Part shown: positions 61,936 through 64,000 of the stretch, piece by piece
How the letters are laid out: each line of letters opens with the position of its first letter
Position numbering within the stretch: the stretch's first letter is position 1
Source of the DNA: Saccharopolyspora kobensis
GTDB lineage: Bacteria; Actinomycetota; Actinomycetes; Mycobacteriales; Pseudonocardiaceae
NCBI RefSeq assembly: GCF_900108315.1
Contig: NZ_FNVB01000002.1
Span: 1,450,562-1,514,561 of the forward strand
Reading direction: 5' to 3'
Length of the DNA: 64,000 nucleotides
The notes under the pieces: generated by a model
What the model saw: only the letters and a program-made list of their open reading frames with translations
What the model was told of the DNA's origin: nothing
Database searches by the model: none
Position numbers and translations under genes: made by a program

Positions 61936-63363
61936 TCAGCTGGTCTCGAAGAACAGGATCACCGCGTACATCAGGCAGCACGGCACCAGCAACGCGAAGC
62001 CGGTCAGCAGGATGTTCTTCAGGTTGGTCGAACGGGCCAGGCTCATCGAGCCGACCATGTTGGCGTTCGGGAACGGGCCGTAGGTGTCGGCCTTGGACGC
62101 GAACAGCAGCACCACGACCCAGGCCCCAGCGCTGATCCCGAGGCTGGCCGCGAGCTCACCGAAGACCTTGTCCAGCAGCACCACCTGCGCGGCGGTCGCA
62201 CCGGGCACCCCGACCCAGCCGAGCGCGGCGATGAGCAGCGCGAACACGAACGGCGACAGACCACGCATGTCCGTGCCGTAGGTGTCGAGGATGACCTGGA
62301 ACGGCTGCAGCTCGTCGATCCCGGCGAACAGCACCGCCAGCAGCCAGAACAGCAGGAACACGTTCACCAGCCGGGCCGCGCCGCGGTACATCTGGACCGC
62401 GATCTCGGTCGGGCTCAGGCCGCCGACCAGTCCGGCCACGATGCCCATCAGCGGCAGCGCGAGCAGCGGGAACGTGGTGCCCGCGCCGGAGGCGATCGCG
62501 TAACCGACGCTGGCGACCAGGACGAGGGCGAACGCCGCGGTCGCCCGCCCGCTGCCCCGCTTCGGCGCGTCGTCGGTGGCACCGAGGTCGGCGGCGTCGT
62601 AGTCGTCGCCGGTGCCCTCGGTCCGCCGCTGCATCCACGGCACGATCACCAGGCCCGCGACCAGCGACAGCACCGCCAGCGGCCCCGCCCCGTAGAGCAG
62701 GTACTGCAGGTAGCCGACCTCGGCCGCGCTCATGATCGCGACGTTGGAACCGGCGAAGGGCGCCAGCGCCAGACCCGCGCAACCACCGGTGAACATCATC
62801 GCCGCCGTCGCAGAGCGGGTGAAGCCGAGCCTGGCAACGACCGGCAGCAGCAGCGGCGCGGCGATCGCCAGCGCACCGGCCAGGGTGCCGAGGCTGGCGA
62901 CCAGCAGCAGGCAGGAGACCATCACGCCCAGCGTCGCGGCCGTTCGGTTGCGCTCGCCGACCACGCGCATCACGCCGCGCACGATCGTCGCCGCGATGCC
63001 GGTGCTGCGCAGGATCTCGCCGACCCCGGCGCCGAGCATGATCACCAGTCCGATGACGGTGACCTGGTCGCCCAGCGATTCGCCGAGCAGCTCGCCGATC
63101 TCCGCCGGGGTGGGCAGCATGATCAGCAGCGCGGAGATCACCGCGACGACGGTGGCCACCATGATGTCCATGCCCAGCAGCGCCAGCGCCGCGTAGAGCA
63201 CGATCGGCACCAGGCCCCACAACGTCGGCGCCTGGACGAACGGCCCGAGCGCTCCGGACAGGACGAGGCCGCCGATGGCGGTGGTGGTGATGGTCAGTCT
63301 TCGGCCCCTGGAGGGCCCGGCATCGGCGCGCGGCGGAGCGCCGGCGCTGTCCACATCGCTCAT
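61936..63363 (-). CDS. Ion-transporter-superfamily permease (GntP/DcuC-like)
   Basis: 475 aa, about 11-12 hydrophobic segments. N-terminal 25 residues polar, then 'LVPIVLYAALALLGMDIMVA'. Re-entrant signature region 'SLGTLAGALAIAAPLLLPVV' and 'GGCAGLALAPFAGSNVAIMS' as in IT-superfamily carboxylate and gluconate carriers. Hydrophilic loop around 250-280. Start overlaps the racemase stop (ATGA). Probably imports the N-acyl amino acid or a related carboxylate (inference). Confidence 0.85.
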   Translation of the reverse strand: MSDVDSAGAPPRADAGPSRGRRLTITTTAIGGLVLSGALGPFVQAPTLWGLVPIVLYAALALLGMDIMVATVVAVISALLIMLPTPAEIGELLGESLGDQVTVIGLVIMLGAGVGEILRSTGIAATIVRGVMRVVGERNRTAATLGVMVSCLLLVASLGTLAGALAIAAPLLLPVVARLGFTRSATAAMMFTGGCAGLALAPFAGSNVAIMSAAEVGYLQYLLYGAGPLAVLSLVAGLVIVPWMQRRTEGTGDDYDAADLGATDDAPKRGSGRATAAFALVLVASVGYAIASGAGTTFPLLALPLMGIVAGLVGGLSPTEIAVQMYRGAARLVNVFLLFWLLAVLFAGIDELQPFQVILDTYGTDMRGLSPFVFALLIAALGWVGVPGATAAQVVLLDKVFGELAASLGISAGAWVVVLLFASKADTYGPFPNANMVGSMSLARSTNLKNILLTGFALLVPCCLMYAVILFFETS

Positions 63364-64000
63364 GAGGACTGCTTTCTGTGGGTCTGGTGGCTGTGCTCGG
63401 CGATGAAGTCCTCATCGACCTCGACGCCGAGCCCCGGGGTGGTGGGCACGGCGACGACCCCGTTGTGCGCGGCCAGCGGCGGGTTCACCACATCGCTGGC
63501 GTAGTACTTCTCCGACGCCGAGACGTCGGAGGGCAGGCTGAAACCGGGCAGGCTGGAGAGCGCGACGTTGGCGATGCGGCCGATGCCGAACTCGTGCATC
63601 CCGCCGCACCACACCGGCCACCCCGCGTCGCGGGCCAGGTCGTGCGCGGCCACGGCGGTGGTCAGCCCGCCCATCCGGGAGGCCTTGATGTTGAGGACCC
63701 GGCCCGCCCGCAGCGCGATCGCGGTGCGCAGGTCGTCCAGCGTGTCCACGGATTCGTCCAGGCAGACCGGCGTTTCGATGCTCGCCTGCAGTTCGGCGGA
63801 GGGCAGCAGCGCGCGGGGCGCGAACGGCTGCTCGATCATCGCCAGCTCGAAGTGGTCGAGTTCGCGCAGCACGGCGCGGTGCTCCGGGACGTCCAGGTAG
63901 GCGCCGTTGGCATCGACGTGCAGGTTCAGCCGCGGGAACGCCGAGCGCACCTGCTTGACCGGTTCGACGTCCCAGCCCGGGGCGATCTTCAGCTTCACCC
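63360..64000 (-). CDS. N-acylamino acid racemase / o-succinylbenzoate synthase-type enolase, C-terminal part (partial)
   Basis: Visible C-terminal 212 residues. 'KLKIAPGWDVEP' contains the general base Lys (KxK), 'HVDANGAYLDVPEHRAVLRE' the first metal Asp, 'MIEQPFAPRALLPS' the Glu, 'CLDESVDTLDDLRTAI' the second metal, and 'NIKASRMGGLTTAVAA' the second catalytic Lys. This is the OSBS/NAAAR branch of the enolase superfamily. The frame is open to the window edge, so the N-terminal capping domain lies outside. With a D-aminoacylase in the same operon it most likely racemises N-acyl amino acids rather than making menaquinone; no men genes are visible. Confidence 0.9.
   Translation of the reverse strand, partial: VKLKIAPGWDVEPVKQVRSAFPRLNLHVDANGAYLDVPEHRAVLRELDHFELAMIEQPFAPRALLPSAELQASIETPVCLDESVDTLDDLRTAIALRAGRVLNIKASRMGGLTTAVAAHDLARDAGWPVWCGGMHEFGIGRIANVALSSLPGFSLPSDVSASEKYYASDVVNPPLAAHNGVVAVPTTPGLGVEVDEDFIAEHSHQTHRKQSS

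Overview
The window is very GC-rich, densely packed with GTG/ATGA-coupled operons, and carries many families typical of high-GC Gram-positive bacteria: an Rpf transglycosylase with LysM, MurT/GatD and MurJ, an EphD-like hydrolase-SDR fusion, a luciferase-like (possibly F420-dependent) oxidoreductase, a WXG-type protein, Ku, and many TetR/PadR regulators. This points to an actinomycete, most likely of the Pseudonocardiales (Saccharopolyspora-like). The order-level placement is inference. No tRNA, rRNA, CRISPR array, IS element or prophage was recognised.

Layout. 1-2.4 kb: molybdenum hydroxylase (PaoABC/YagTSR-like aldehyde oxidoreductase) operon, cut by the left edge and divergent from a TetR gene. 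3.4-10.9 kb: luciferase-like oxidoreductase, WXG-type protein with a small acidic partner, threonine-synthase-like PLP enzyme, GNAT, TetR plus acyl-CoA dehydrogenase, SUKH-like and DoxX proteins. 11-17 kb: cell-envelope block (DUF1232, MurJ, GatD-MurT, two tiny membrane proteins, Rpf behind a probable c-di-AMP riboswitch). 17.1-20.7 kb: PadR-controlled FtsX-type ABC transporter. 20.8-25.7 kb: three-gene formate dehydrogenase operon whose catalytic subunit is a selenoprotein (in-frame UGA followed by a SECIS hairpin). 25.9-31.7 kb: PPOX flavoprotein, PadR/hydrolase pair, ferredoxin reductase plus metal-dependent hydrolase, EphD-like fusion. 31.8-35 kb: selA and selB, which supply the selenocysteine used by the formate dehydrogenase about 6 kb away. 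35-38.9 kb: Ku and a TIR-membrane-WD40 protein. 39-47.5 kb: complete aerobic phenylacetate pathway entry (paaABCDE, paaZ one way; paaI, paaK and a PaaR-like TetR the other), with matching operators in the divergent promoters. 48-60.3 kb: mixed genes (phytoene/squalene synthase, intracellular subtilase, universal stress protein, IclR next to a TIM-barrel protein and P450, two MFS permeases, tautomerase, GNAT, RluA-type pseudouridine synthase). 60.4-64 kb: N-acyl-D-amino-acid cluster (D-aminoacylase, permease, N-acylamino-acid racemase/OSBS-type enolase), cut by the right edge.

Most notable: (i) the selenoprotein formate dehydrogenase with its SECIS element and selA/selB in one window; (ii) a roughly 33-bp AT-rich element present three times in unrelated intergenic regions and not explained by any gene; (iii) a TIR-TM-WD40 protein with signalling or defence architecture; (iv) paired palindromes around several TetR/PadR genes that predict their operators. 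Start codons were picked from Shine-Dalgarno sequences, overlap with the upstream stop and family alignment; several are GTG or TTG. Database searches could not be run, so all family names rest on recognised motifs and architecture.
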